A DNA stretch of 27,830 bases. Origin: an uncultured Bacteroidales bacterium. Lineage in GTDB: Bacteria; Bacteroidota; Bacteroidia; Bacteroidales; Paludibacteraceae. The stretch's first letter is position 1. Each line of letters starts with the position of its first letter. A model generated the notes under the pieces. The model made no database searches and was not told where the DNA came from. It saw only the letters and a list, made by a program, of their open reading frames with translations. The stretch covers positions 1 through 27,830 of the forward strand of contig CALGHE010000093.1 in NCBI GenBank assembly GCA_937915765.1. Direction: 5' to 3'. A program made the translations under genes and the position numbers. Below are positions 21,001 to 23,655 of this stretch, one piece after another.

Positions 21001-21838
21001 CGGCAATGTTTATCGTGCGGAAGATACTGTCCGCTATAGAGAGTATTTGCAGCCTATGCTTTATTATGCTACGAACTTGTGCGGTACTTCGACAAGTAAG
21101 GACAGCTACTTCTGGCTCTGCGGCGATTCTTTGTGGTCTGAGTCTGACAGTCTCGCTATGGTCGGCTCTAAGGAGAACCTTGCTGCTTGGCGCGCTGATA
21201 CGCTGTATGCTCTTGACTCTATCAACGTGAGGACGCACCACAGGTTCAACCCTGATGAAATCGTGCTTTCTACCGAGCCTAACGATAAAGCTCGTGTCTG
21301 GATTGGCGAGGATGTGTCTCTGTCTGTACGGACCAAGAAGCAGCCAAAGTCTTATTTCTGGTACAAGGTGAATGAGGCGTTCGATGGTCATAGGGGCGTG
21401 GTTTATGACAGGTTCGGCGAAATTTTTGATGGCGACGTGAATCTGTTTGATATGAAGGACGAACTGATTATGGTTAAGGATTCTGCGGATGATAAGCCAT
21501 TCTCTATAGACCTTGTCTCTTTGAGGGATTCTGCTCTATATTATGTGCTGGTGACCGACAGTGTCTGTCCGGCTATGGCAAGTAACATTGTTAGTGTGGA
21601 TGTTATGGATAAACTGCCTACGGCTATCACTCCGTATGTGTTCGACGGCATGAACGATGCGTTCATGAAAGGGCACTATATCAGAGTGTTTAACCGTTAC
21701 GGACAGTGGGTTTACGACGGCGAAGATGGCTGGGACGGTACTTACAGAGGCTTGAAGGCTGACCCTGGCGTTTATTACTACGAGGTCATATTCAACGGGG
21801 TTGTCAGACGTGGCTCTATTGAAGTGGTTAAGTTCTAA
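2..21838 (+). CDS. Giant HYR/Ig-like repeat surface protein with T9SS type B sorting domain (5' end outside window)
   Basis: The frame is open from base 2 to the TAA at 21838, giving 7278 residues without an N-terminus. The first possible start inside (TTG at 86) lies within a repeat unit, so the gene begins upstream. The protein is built from ~75-85 aa Ig-like units with an FCEG or FCEN motif, ~85-100 aa HYR units (xPxIxC ... DNC ... FPIGxTxITWTxxD ... CxQxVxVxD), two-part linkers and paired ICD modules, in five supermodules. The last ~75 residues (from 21614) match the CHU_C/gliding-motility type B sorting domain: DGMND, VFNRYGQWVYD, GWDGTY, GVYYYEV and a terminal IEVVKF. The known role of this domain is export through the type IX system and attachment at the cell surface or release. 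HYR and Ig-like arrays are known from adhesive proteins; an adhesin or long surface fibre is inference. The conserved cysteine pairs imply disulfides outside the cytoplasm. No T9SS or motility gene is in the window. Confidence 0.93.
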   Translation, partial: KYFKAYAKPTAPTVTIDPFCENASAKPSLPVSKEGDFAGYTINWKEQYPEISDLQASGSPYTYAYKVTDGNNCVSTETSFTVTVHATPVISVADHCLGSSGYLSIEPTASATDNFVWTDGKKPVLDGSIAGNHSYGYTYTDKNNCVVSGTLTYKVGDYDAPEFADVEFCVNATGKPSLPTTSTEGFENYKSVNWYPANPTELSALVAGDYTYTYNVTDKNGCNSKNRSFTVKVHAKPDTPTLAVENFCEGSAGTFSANIGGIMWADSTPSLKDLTKPEGEYTYKYYYKDNNGCESDRQDLKYTVYAKPTAPKVEDMKFCENLEGKPALPQSGEGDFAGLEIIWTQSHGSLSALKANKDNYIYSYKVKNGHCESDVASFKVEVYAKPSAPKFEVADFCEGTAGKLVAVSGIPADSPGLTWQPELPELPKLPDGFANLSGGKSYTYKYTYTDGKCSVDSLLTFVVKAKPTLPELTVTNFCFGAEAKLDGVPADGTIKWGNDQEPVYSAVAGTYTYNYSYTGTNGCTVDGGEVTFTIHPKPADPKLVVKDFCEGTTGELQNVPTTGEIVWTEGGEPDLSGKVGEYSHKYKIVVTNTDGKQCESDEGSFAYKVHALPQLSATVMQGKETISASNMACPSKYEKLSVEVNITNGIDGAAYTYEWSDGKTVTESAREFELTCGMPNQSYGVKVGRTINALTCYNNLTINVPVTPAPTLTCNNGSGSYPLVNGNTVNVSFTAPTLASTCVDAGGSFKLFEIGDGNAEKLIKESNSWSNLSENLGLGSYKAVFTANDKCLGNKVNVCEWSFNVTDDDKPSINCKAPLEFEIKSGDQCVYVLQSGDITELPEVYENSSLYTLVGELQGGTDKITVNADGSRTGSITFQKGANTIRWTVTDGALNSASCDQKVTVVDKVKPTIVCKGDTTVEADADCYAKVSIVAPETSDNCGGTVALSAVRLDTKAALTLVGNKVEDDFPIGETVIRWYAEDESGNKDSCKQTVTVNDLEPTITCGASPIEKIAPDGSCSWSGKIDLPEYSDNCSPKLTATRSDGVSIAIVKDENGAEKVNTGAFNIGETKITWTVSDKNGHSKSCEQILIVKDTTKPVLDCMDDVRLDANEDCKATLTVKLPTVNECGPYELKAVANGVEIALDTEDDFSMTFGLGTTEIYWTATDTSKNVGECTQTIKVEDNTKPSIKCGGDISEEAVKDCKWLGEIALPDYSDNCVSKEKLVLTVTRDDNASISLQDGKVSADSFSVGTTKLIWTVSDGKLSESCTQTITVTDATKPELTCEGNKITEYTSANSCSWNGQIEVPAVTDNCSYTLTAEAKHHGSDKTYSLGVADGYASGIFEKGTTVITWTAKDDKGNTGTCTQEVEVVDNVPPTISCDGMSKTFDITDNSSCEVAHEFALPTYSDNCGATLSYVAKDDNGENVDLTIDNSNKTANGTFQKGSTVITWSVSDGVNDPVTCEQTITVVDNIDPVVTCGKDTVIELTDGSCEWDGSIGAPKYSDNCPDVTLSASADNNVTLSSVTDGKVSGSFPIGSTTITWTVTDGSNNLSSCTQTVKVEDKTAPDLVCEGDVSKDADADKLCMATKVSVTLPTVTENCSKPYTLTATRSDGVAMNLQDGANVYVGDFYVGTTTITWTAKDEAGNVSEPCTQKVVVTDNVARNLDLTHNICDLSKYKDDDAIAEIERNYQDYYVKELKSSESNPGVYGFILAHKKATVDIATCSYSGTLTVSASRPDALLDLTHTVCVLSSFGEADAEAFIKSKTGNVYDVENVTASGDSKVFSYTLKATQGDCVYDGGKLTVSQYDKPVAPELKVADFCFGSTGELTYEAGIDKDKVKWTPSYPDLTETAEAKEHSYSYKYIDNNGCESVDKTLTYTVNPKPVVPELKVADFCFGSTGVLTHKGTLPDTFGTDKNKIEWTEGYPDLTATAEARPYKYSYTYTDENGCVSESADLTYTVHANPQISWVVKQGGNVIPDGGKICRSKSGDLIVEVEVSNFSSELSYMFGSEPASDINTKTYDYDCTTADFSTDVTVVHTANNTACSTSVEVNVSFEAQPTLTCAAGEAPEYYLPSDACEVDVPFKAPSYTGCNSSVPFSFALQKMIGGSYADVIVPAQNWKTTSYKLAPGSYKTIFTVNDNCLDVKSCERTFEVKDKIAPDFTCPDPISVSTDEGKCGADIDLAVPVVTDNCDGARIEASLPSGTVKVSGDVVRESFSVGGTDVTWTAYDAAGNSKSCVQKVTVTDNEEPVVNCVKDIAQYMVNDACGWSGNISLPQFTDNCGVIELSATRSDNVPVTIDMDNKTVSTGRFPLNETVITWTATDANRNTGTCTQTIEVLDNVPPTITCEKDKEVFADNSCEWNGALTLPSANDNCSDYTPKAEYSTDDVNYNTLTSTNNVRFPIGTTFVRWTVTDKANNTASCSLKVIVKDNIPPTIACGADVETPATEMCRATSVSVPLPTVTENCSKPYTLTATRSDGVAMNLQDGANVYVGDFYVGTTTITWTAKDEAGNVSEPCTQKVVVTDNVARNLDLTLNICDLSKYTEAMAKAEISQKYPDYNVKMGDKTESDQVRTYHFTLTHKNASGTIATCEYSGTLTVSASKPENLLNLTHQVCDLSAFTNDDAKNHIKGLASEYNVTVTSGSSGVFNYTLSQDNCSYEGKLTVTEFVKPTLPVVNNMEFCENASDKPSLPQDTVVDGVTYTYTWAGESNGADTDLRKLAAGSYKYSYTATESVHECVSESRELEVIVNKKPYAPNLSVENFCEGTQGSFSMDTTGLKLLWKNGAPTLSEKAGFHDYSYTYTDGNGCKVDSVLKFEVYTKPTAPEVSIVPFCENASNKPVLPTDTVDGGITYTYEWSPQTPLSSLSAGDYEYSYKAKESEHGCVSDSKTLKVTVNAAPAYLSKLAYTYCPGLKVDSALNVDVPEAYKAQLDASYNSEIVEVAKNNDSYTYTISNTSGCSVSGSLDVSEYPAAVAPNLTVANFCEGSTGKFSMDTLGLNIAWENGVQPDLSKTAKAGSSHSYNYTYTDNNGCSVNSKVEYEVYALPTAPYVKDMAFCENLDAGTKPQLPVPNSGDFVGLAINWKIEFGALNTLGAGDYTYSFSVTDNNQCESADSSFVVKVHKTPAVPVFSVADFCEGTAGTLVEDPNVPSTSDKLIWSPSYPKLTDVSAEQYKYSYTYTDGNSCSVNGSLTFNVKAKPDLPTLTVENFCEGVGGELKGVPAVGTINWDNNNKPNYGTGASAGGHSYGYSYTYTNGCTVDDGVLTYKVHPKPAVPNLVVSDFCEGTTGELLNKPTDGKIVWTDGKEPDLSGTVAKDYSYTYKHVVSYDGGKNNCESAVGTLAYKVHALPQLSATVMQGSTVVDASNKACPSKGENVVVNVSVDNNIADATFKYVWSDDNTITTSNRSVALKCGDADKTYTVTVSSVVANAPTCSQKWTIDVPVTPAPTLTCDNGLASYAMPDNKSTASVKFTPPVLDNSCANAGGSFALYKTEDGKDNEKLVASDKWAEFSKDLGLGTYRAVYKSDDGCVDSCSWNFSVTDSKNPDIKCPDMLPLEIASGDLCTYELKDGDAKLVLPKVSDNGGNLTLFGVLNGTEQNIVVDVENETWTGSMTFKLGENTIIWTVVDAAGNEVTCPQTVTVVDKVKPTIVCKGDTTVEADADCNAKVSIVAPETSDNCGSTVTLSAVRLDTKAALTLKNDSVTGNFPLGETVIRWYAEDEAGNKDSCSQKVTVVDVTEPTIICSGDSIKRYVPAGSCVWSGDDIPLPTKFEDNCSAELTVTRSDNVVMTISDDKVTTGDFNVGPTEITWTVTDGAKLTATCSQTLMVYDTIRPRITCGASVEVNAIASCKWLGTIETPKFADNCDIVSLNVTRDDNGSIEITFDEDNKTVAIGKTDSFAIGSVTTLTWTVSDGKNSNYCTQTIEVIDSEKPVITCPKSISEYTTSTTCDWTGYIDCPTKVTDNCSYTLTAVAKHVDDQVGTNLTISGGMVHGTFKKGVTTITWTATDNAGNVSEPCEQTVTITDNVSPTISCDKVAAITLETPSTSCEVTADIPLPEYSDNCSTKLTYTALHEENTFNLTSVDESGKTATGLFPKGSTVITWSVSDGVNASVTCEQTITVVDNIDPSVTCGKDTVIDLTDVSCVWDGSIGAPKYSDNCPYVTLGASANNNVTLSDITGGKVSGPFPIGKTTITWTAKDAGDRTSSCKQTVTVTDKTAPSIDCTNRNVNVTADAMCLANNVEILLPDVDENCSNPYTLTATRSDGASLTINADNATGNFYAGETTITWTATDAAGNSSSCNTTVNVTQEDKNVNITHNICDINSYNDENAIAEISRVYPNYDVELGTITNVSAVERTYAFTLTHTHKVAKGCDYTGVLTVKAAKPVDLLNLSHTVCDIDKFGVSEAQAHIKSITGDVYNVENVVASADSKEFSYMLVAVQGLCSYPNGKLTVSQYDKPVAPKLKVDNFCEGLTGELTHEGTLPDTFGTDKNKIVWTGGYPDLTATAGVKDHSYKYTYIDGNGCSVDSELKYTVYSKPDAPKLAVADFCEGASGVLSGNLGGITWTAGAPDVSTAAAVGVHEYEYTYSVSYDNDKLTCVSVPETLRYEVHALPKFKTELVQGETVISGSTKVCRSENTELKITASVTNGTVLKGAVSYAYDGKANGILTYDCSSDDYDVEVKVFNTVSSTLACSSSDTVNVPFAENPTFTCATADNVYYLPTTACVANVPFKAPAYTSCKPDAAKSFVLQKIDGSNVSDLAKLNDWSLASMDLAPGLYKTIFTVADRCLQDKNICEHSFEVKDAIKPVLTCASVAPVDADEKCMAAVSLTVPKVTENCSYILSATRSDKEPVTVSGNTTVTTGLFPIGSTTVTWIAVDPAGNADSCKQIVTVVDNTAPVVTCTDTVTQFTPDNTCEWSGNVSLPAVTENCGYELTATRSDLVPVTIDDSKDYIAGTFPLGVTKIIWTATDGAKKTGTCEQVIKVVDNIVPELACSDMNVLADNDCQWSGSVTLPVVTENCSYTLTAVRSDNSTWDLTKPFGLGETSITWTAEDKSGNKDYCTQKVIVKDNIPPTVTCPANATVYVGADCKWTGLFGGTEVGKPVFGDNCKFKYDAVITAEDGSAVEFVDFSTGITLPKGLATVIWTVTDSAKLSATCTHTINVLDTISPSITCKDDVDGFADVASCLWTGDVTKPTFEDNCNVVTLTYEAKDDKGNVIALTDATDKVSGSFPIGTTTIIWKVTDKSGNSKTCKQNVIIKDNIAPKVECDDEISVVAGEMCKAKGVEIPLPKVTENCSNPYTLTATRSDGADMALPKVGDKTAGDFFVGTTTIEWTAADAVLNSATCITTVVVTEGERDVDATHIICDLASYDKTDAKTEIERLYPNYVVTIGNVGNLVDVEENGVKVPTRTYGFSLKHQKATDDYDYATCTYSGTLTVKATKPVDLLDLSHTVCDTSVFDAVAATKFIASKTGTVYDVSDVKDAKEDGVKKFTYTLTGKANAVDCKYKDGVLLVDEYPAITISPSIADICEGGNVKVKGLPASGVVWDGDFSGFDEAVGDHRYDYVYTDGNGCKLDSFLSYTVHARPQISVVVKQGSADISGGGKLCPSMSGDLSMEIVINNAITDKDTIYEWNKLRGDKDTIVDISCGMTNNLSYVVVAKDSVSEVLTCASDELIVTVPFEPAPSLDCHNGDASYILPDDKPFVTVPLEAPDLVSCSGADVNFKLLKNGKDSITSNNWDLASLDLGVGRYTVVYETNDACLVEANNNVCEWEFVVADEGAPTVICGDTMKFEILTGNTCDYTMKAGDVLDLPSFSDNGGSALTVFGVLNGTTDTVKVSVNGTDTTYAPKNITFKEGENKIAWTVKDASGNPASCVQYIFVYDKVNPTIVCKNDTTVEVGADCKSAVTLKAPSVSDNCDNSVNLTAKRLDSNANISVVISATDTTVTGEFLFDETIVRWYATDESGNIDSCDQKVTVIDTVAPVLACSKDTTVDVGEGCKADVKLTVPSVFDNCAYSLTVSRSDKAPISINIENGDTTVVTDAFFVDKTVITWRATDRNGNVDSCDQVVTVIDIIAPAITCADTIKVMAGEYCVAPGVKVELPKIVENCGDYTLNVSRSDGGYISVSNGAVRTDAFPLDTTYITWTATDNNENSSYCSQVIVVDVERKPVIDCSKLKNLKFIAKGACEVDVDETMIPVPVAKVACSDDVIEGVGVREDGSSIYGSYFVGESFINWTFTNTEDNLTATCVQKVSVLSDKRLEKPCYTLSLDTIIVEIPAGQCSVSAEDVLPKDVLYAKNPCTGKYVKGELQRPGGINLNEPFSRGVTSIFWVFVDESNTLTFPVDACEQFVKITGPKMVDCDNFADKTVSLALSECSLEAAKLNLSAPEVTNPCYNGAVMVPDTVRSSGKAMTEPYAVGSDTVTWTYVLPVSGLIIDTVSCKQVITVKDTLAPVFDCSQLESPIVMSQHTYDEVMSYEKAVQMGLRMPVVTDACGDVTMLPHRSDGKALEDDFERGDSVVVTWVFADIYGNADSCEQVVIVEDLVAPILECPKVKDFTLACVGDLPEAYGSYEEFVMANGSVSEEHKVLKESFGSYDSIPEGMSLCDAEIWRVYHMTDFLGRKVSCSQMFEIVDSVAPVLSMVVDGKVKHDGTFVKNLKCTDELPEFPVPSAKDNCSEVTIEMTEVSTRGEDPDSCSYYTYEIKRTWSAVDACGNRSLPISYVISVVDDTKPTIALDDSWAKDTMFSINMKNCEFGAPNLVSTLPKDFAVTDDCAGEGHVRVYQKPDFRSVLDKTTKVYVYVEDACHNFDTISRVVYVPTVESVVSITAKDTAICGFDGNELNLWSPEIRSASGNIYMSLNNGMVFERTSQVFFDCYRDSISEESLVFSDNRRTYYNKYFKGDKVEYNSLKAKLTSLTRMTQSGTYYYVAMDTFSYCTDTVKIELTVNERPRIALEHPLIDVCEDDSIPLFESGNDLYSRANVCLNEMGTFPVTDEGWMVDGNVYRAEDTVRYREYLQPMLYYATNLCGTSTSKDSYFWLCGDSLWSESDSLAMVGSKENLAAWRADTLYALDSINVRTHHRFNPDEIVLSTEPNDKARVWIGEDVSLSVRTKKQPKSYFWYKVNEAFDGHRGVVYDRFGEIFDGDVNLFDMKDELIMVKDSADDKPFSIDLVSLRDSALYYVLVTDSVCPAMASNIVSVDVMDKLPTAITPYVFDGMNDAFMKGHYIRVFNRYGQWVYDGEDGWDGTYRGLKADPGVYYYEVIFNGVVRRGSIEVVKF
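1262..1288 (+). repeat. 9-bp tandem microrepeat inside an FC unit
   Basis: Two exact copies of CCAGAATTG are followed by CCAAAATTG and then a partial fourth copy (CCAGACG). They encode PEL-PEL-PKL-PDG in the giant gene. The matching unit in supermodule C (around 9420-9600) has no such run, so it arose locally, probably by replication slippage. The unit length of nine keeps the frame. Confidence 0.85.
4781..5031 (+). repeat. 251-nt near-identical direct repeat, copy 1
   Basis: It matches 7382-7632 at 249 of 251 positions; I saw differences only at 4819/7420 (T/G) and 5010/7611 (A/T). It covers most of the last HYR unit of A and the start of its ICD pair. Flanking sequence is far more diverged, which marks this as a recent duplication or conversion tract. 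Confidence 0.9.
4985..5425 (+). repeat. Paired ICD module, first of four (others 7586-8011, 12935-13369, 16064-16553)
   Basis: Each copy is two tandem ~72 aa units that share a pattern: LDLTHxICDL or LxLTHTVCxL, then Y or F, then DAxxxI, then a VYxV or YxV stretch, then a (F/Y)xL strand, then CxY and finally GxLTV. The pair always sits between the last HYR unit and the next FC unit. I recognise no described family in it. The two cysteines per unit and the alternating hydrophobic pattern suggest a small disulfide-linked beta domain, which is inference. Confidence 0.7.
5426..8011 (+). repeat. Supermodule B: 2 FC units, linker, 4 HYR units, ICD pair
   Basis: This is a short cycle. Two near-twin FC units, both carrying KVADFCFGSTG, occupy 5426-5885. 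The linker (5886-6466) starts HANPQISWVVKQGG. HYR units begin near 6472, 6742, 7024 and 7298. The ICD pair lies at 7586-8011. The last HYR unit and the start of the ICD pair are almost identical in DNA to the same place in supermodule A (249 of 251 bases). Confidence 0.85.
7382..7632 (+). repeat. 251-nt near-identical direct repeat, copy 2
   Basis: This is the partner of 4781-5031, 2601 bp downstream and in the same orientation and frame. It covers the end of the HYR run and the start of the ICD pair of supermodule B. Confidence 0.9.
8012..13369 (+). repeat. Supermodule C: 9 FC-region units, linker, 8 HYR units, ICD pair
   Basis: This long cycle is collinear with supermodule A. The FC region (8012-10045) has eight standard units plus one odd unit at about 8700-8930 that looks more like a diverged ICD unit. 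The linker (10046-10632) again starts HALPQLSATVMQG. HYR units begin near 10632, 10938, 11213, 11495, 11789, 12079, 12373 and 12650. The counterpart of A's fourth HYR unit is missing. The ICD pair is at 12935-13369. Confidence 0.85.
13370..16553 (+). repeat. Supermodule D: 2 FC units, linker, 6 HYR units, ICD pair
   Basis: This short cycle corresponds to B. Two FC units (13370-13831) are followed by a linker (13832-14407, starting HALPKFKTELVQGE). HYR units begin near 14412, 14682, 14959, 15209, 15496 and 15782, two more than in B. The ICD pair is at 16064-16553. The first FC unit begins like B's first unit and continues like B's second, so it appears chimeric. Confidence 0.85.
16554..20466 (+). 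repeat. Supermodule E: 1 FC unit, linker, 4 canonical and several degenerate HYR units, no ICD pair
   Basis: A single FC unit (16554-16752, with DICEGG in place of FCEG) precedes the linker (16753-17334, starting HARPQISVVVKQGS). Canonical HYR units begin near 17334, 17651, 17939 and 18221. From about 18492 to 20466 the units become degenerate. They keep the unit-end CxQxVxVxD pattern or its equivalent, but they lose the DNC core or carry insertions (for example near 19390-19620 and 19620-19900). No ICD pair closes this cycle. It is the supermodule nearest the C-terminal sorting domain. Confidence 0.75.
20467..21613 (+). other. Unique C-terminal region of the giant protein
   Basis: After the last degenerate HYR unit, the protein has about 380 residues that do not follow either repeat pattern closely. 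Two stretches resemble Ig-like units: DTAICGF near 20490 and IDVCEDD near 20877. The rest holds few cysteines and many charged residues. It probably forms a stem linking the repeat fibre to the sorting domain. That role is inferred from position only. Confidence 0.5.
21614..21835 (+). other. CHU_C / type B T9SS sorting domain
   Basis: The domain starts at LPTAITP and carries the family's landmarks in order: DGMND, FNRYGQWVYD, DGWDGTYRG, DPGVYYYEV, RRGSIEVVKF and stop. This is the gliding-motility-associated C-terminal domain (TIGR04131 type). In Bacteroidetes it directs proteins through the type IX secretion system. It is complete and ends the protein, as expected. Confidence 0.9.
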
Positions 21839-21885
21839 AGGCACTTCTGTTTATTGTTGCAAATTGTAATTTTATACTGATAGAC

Positions 21886-21923
21886 GGGGAGAAGACTTGG
21901 CTTTTTCTCCCCTTTGTTTTTTT
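21886..21923 (+). terminator. Rho-independent terminator of the giant gene
   Basis: A 10-bp stem (GGGGAGAAGA pairing with TTTTCTCCCC, one G-T wobble, 7-nt loop) is followed by TTTGTTTTTTT. It lies 48 nt after the TAA of the giant gene and separates that gene from the glycyl-tRNA synthetase. Confidence 0.88.
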
Positions 21924-21945
21924 GCCTTCGCAAAATCGCTATGCA

Positions 21946-21980
21946 TTTGTTTTTTTTAATGATATTTTTCACTAATTTTG
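21946..21980 (+). promoter_or_regulatory. Bacteroides-type promoter for glycyl-tRNA synthetase
   Basis: TAATTTTG at 21973-21980 is a perfect -7 box (TAnnTTTG). TTTG at 21946-21949 is a possible -33 box, but its spacer of 23 nt is slightly longer than the usual 19-21. Transcription would start near 21987, giving a leader of roughly 58 nt. The bases just before the ATG are A-rich with no Shine-Dalgarno, typical of the phylum. Confidence 0.6.
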
Positions 21981-22044
21981 CGTTTCGTTGGGTCTGGGTT
22001 GGCTCTTGCAATTTTTGAATGTAATTTAAAAACAAAATAGATTT

Positions 22045-23592
22045 ATGGCTTCACAGGATGATGTTTTCAAGAAGTTAGTCGCTCATTGCAAGGAATACGG
22101 TTTTGTTTTCCCTTCAAGTGAGATTTACGACGGACTGGGCGCCGTTTACGATTATGGACAGAACGGTGTTGAACTGAAGAATAATATTAAGAAATACTGG
22201 TGGGACAGCATGACGCTCCTTCATACTAACATCGTTGGTATCGACGCGGCTATTTTCATGCACCCTACAACTTGGAAGGCGTCTGGTCACGTTGACGCGT
22301 TTAACGACCCTCTGATTGACAATAAGGATTCTAAGAAACGTTATCGCGCGGATGTGCTTATCGAGGAGCAGCTTGCCAAGTATGACGACAAGATCGAGAA
22401 GGAAGTGGAAAAGGCTGCTAAGAAGTTTGGCGATTCTTTTGACGCTGAGCTTTTCCGCCAGACTAACCCTCGTGTTCTTGAAAATAAGGCTAAACGTGAC
22501 GAATTGCACACTCGCTTCGCGAAGGCTTTGAATGATAACGATTTGGCTGAACTTAAGAAGATTATCGAGGATTATGAAATCGTTTGCCCTATTAGCGGAA
22601 CTAAGAACTGGACTGATGTTCGTCAGTTCAATCTTATGTTCTCTACCGAAATGGGCTCTACTGCTGATGGCGCAATGAAGATTTACTTGCGTCCGGAAAC
22701 GGCTCAGGGTATCTTTGTTAATTACCTTAATGTGCAGAAAACGGGACGTATGAAGATTCCTTTCGGTATCGCTCAGATTGGAAAGGCGTTCCGTAACGAA
22801 ATCGTGGCGCGTCAGTTCGTGTTCCGTATGCGCGAGTTTGAACAGATGGAAATGCAGTTCTTTGTGCGTCCGGGTGAGGAACTTAAATGGTTCGAACACT
22901 GGAAGGAGTTCCGCTTGAAATGGCACAAGGCTCTTGGGCTTGGCGACCAGAAATACCGTTATCATGACCATGACAAACTTGCTCATTATGCTAACGCGGC
23001 TACTGACATCGAGTTTGAAATGCCTTTCGGATTCAAAGAGGTTGAGGGTATTCACTCAAGAACTGACTTTGACTTGAGCAGCCACGAGAAGTATTCTGGC
23101 AAAAACATCAAGTATTTCGACCCTGAAATTAATGAGTCTTATACTCCGTATGTTATCGAAACTTCTATTGGTGTGGACCGTATGTTCCTGAGCATCATGT
23201 GCTCCGCTTATAAGGAAGAAAAGCTTGAAGGTGGCGACACGCGTGTTGTTCTTAATTTGCCTCCGGTGCTCGCTCCGGTTAAGGTGGCGGTGCTGCCGCT
23301 ACTTAAGAAGGACGGACTGCCTGAAAAGGCTACTGAAATAATGAACGGACTGAAGTTCGATTTCAGATGCACTTACGAGGAAAAGGATACTATTGGTAAG
23401 CGCTACCGCCGTCAGGACGCTATCGGTACTCCGTTCTGTATCACTGTTGACCATCAGACTATCGAGGATAATACTGTGACTATCCGTTACCGCGACACTA
23501 TGAAGCAGGAACGCGTCAAGGTTGAGGAACTTCACGCTATTATCGATGCGCAGGTTAACATGAAGAACTTGTTTAAAAAGATTGTCGGATAA
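22045..23592 (+). CDS. glyQS: Glycine--tRNA ligase (single-chain, alpha2 type)
   Basis: This cytoplasmic class II aminoacyl-tRNA synthetase charges tRNA-Gly with glycine using ATP. At 515 aa it is the expected length for the dimeric, eukaryote-like form found in Bacteroidetes rather than the split glyQ/glyS form. The N-terminal part has the family hallmark YGFVFPSSEIYDGLGAVYDY (about residues 18-37). LRPETAQGIFVNY (about 216-228) precedes motif 2, FRNEIVARQF (about 251-260, with the catalytic FRxE). Motif 3 includes ETSIGVDRM. An anticodon-binding domain follows from about residue 410. A lysine/glutamate-rich segment at about 100-175 is a normal insertion. It sits between two intrinsic terminators with its own promoter, so it is probably transcribed alone. 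Confidence 0.97.
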   Translation: MASQDDVFKKLVAHCKEYGFVFPSSEIYDGLGAVYDYGQNGVELKNNIKKYWWDSMTLLHTNIVGIDAAIFMHPTTWKASGHVDAFNDPLIDNKDSKKRYRADVLIEEQLAKYDDKIEKEVEKAAKKFGDSFDAELFRQTNPRVLENKAKRDELHTRFAKALNDNDLAELKKIIEDYEIVCPISGTKNWTDVRQFNLMFSTEMGSTADGAMKIYLRPETAQGIFVNYLNVQKTGRMKIPFGIAQIGKAFRNEIVARQFVFRMREFEQMEMQFFVRPGEELKWFEHWKEFRLKWHKALGLGDQKYRYHDHDKLAHYANAATDIEFEMPFGFKEVEGIHSRTDFDLSSHEKYSGKNIKYFDPEINESYTPYVIETSIGVDRMFLSIMCSAYKEEKLEGGDTRVVLNLPPVLAPVKVAVLPLLKKDGLPEKATEIMNGLKFDFRCTYEEKDTIGKRYRRQDAIGTPFCITVDHQTIEDNTVTIRYRDTMKQERVKVEELHAIIDAQVNMKNLFKKIVG

Positions 23593-23607
23593 TTGTTTTT
23601 TTTGTAC

Positions 23608-23649
23608 GAAACCATCGGCTTTAAATGTGGCTGATGGTTTCTTTTGTTT
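23608..23649 (+). terminator. Rho-independent terminator after glycyl-tRNA synthetase
   Basis: GAAACCATCGGC pairs with GCTGATGGTTTC (12 bp, one G-T wobble) across a 10-nt loop, followed by TTTTGTTT. It ends only 6 nt before the ATG of the next gene. A downstream transcript must therefore start within or upstream of the hairpin, or come from read-through. Confidence 0.9.
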
Positions 23650-23655
23650 GGGCTG

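Noticed and set aside
19856..21391. Long minus-strand frame of 511 codons opposite the giant gene
   Set aside because: No recognisable domain or signal and its codons mirror the repeat-rich + strand gene; other antisense frames (for example 15137-16258) have the same origin.
22114..23055. Minus-strand frame of 313 codons opposite glycyl-tRNA synthetase
   Set aside because: Its + strand partner is an unmistakable full-length synthetase; the antisense product resembles no protein.
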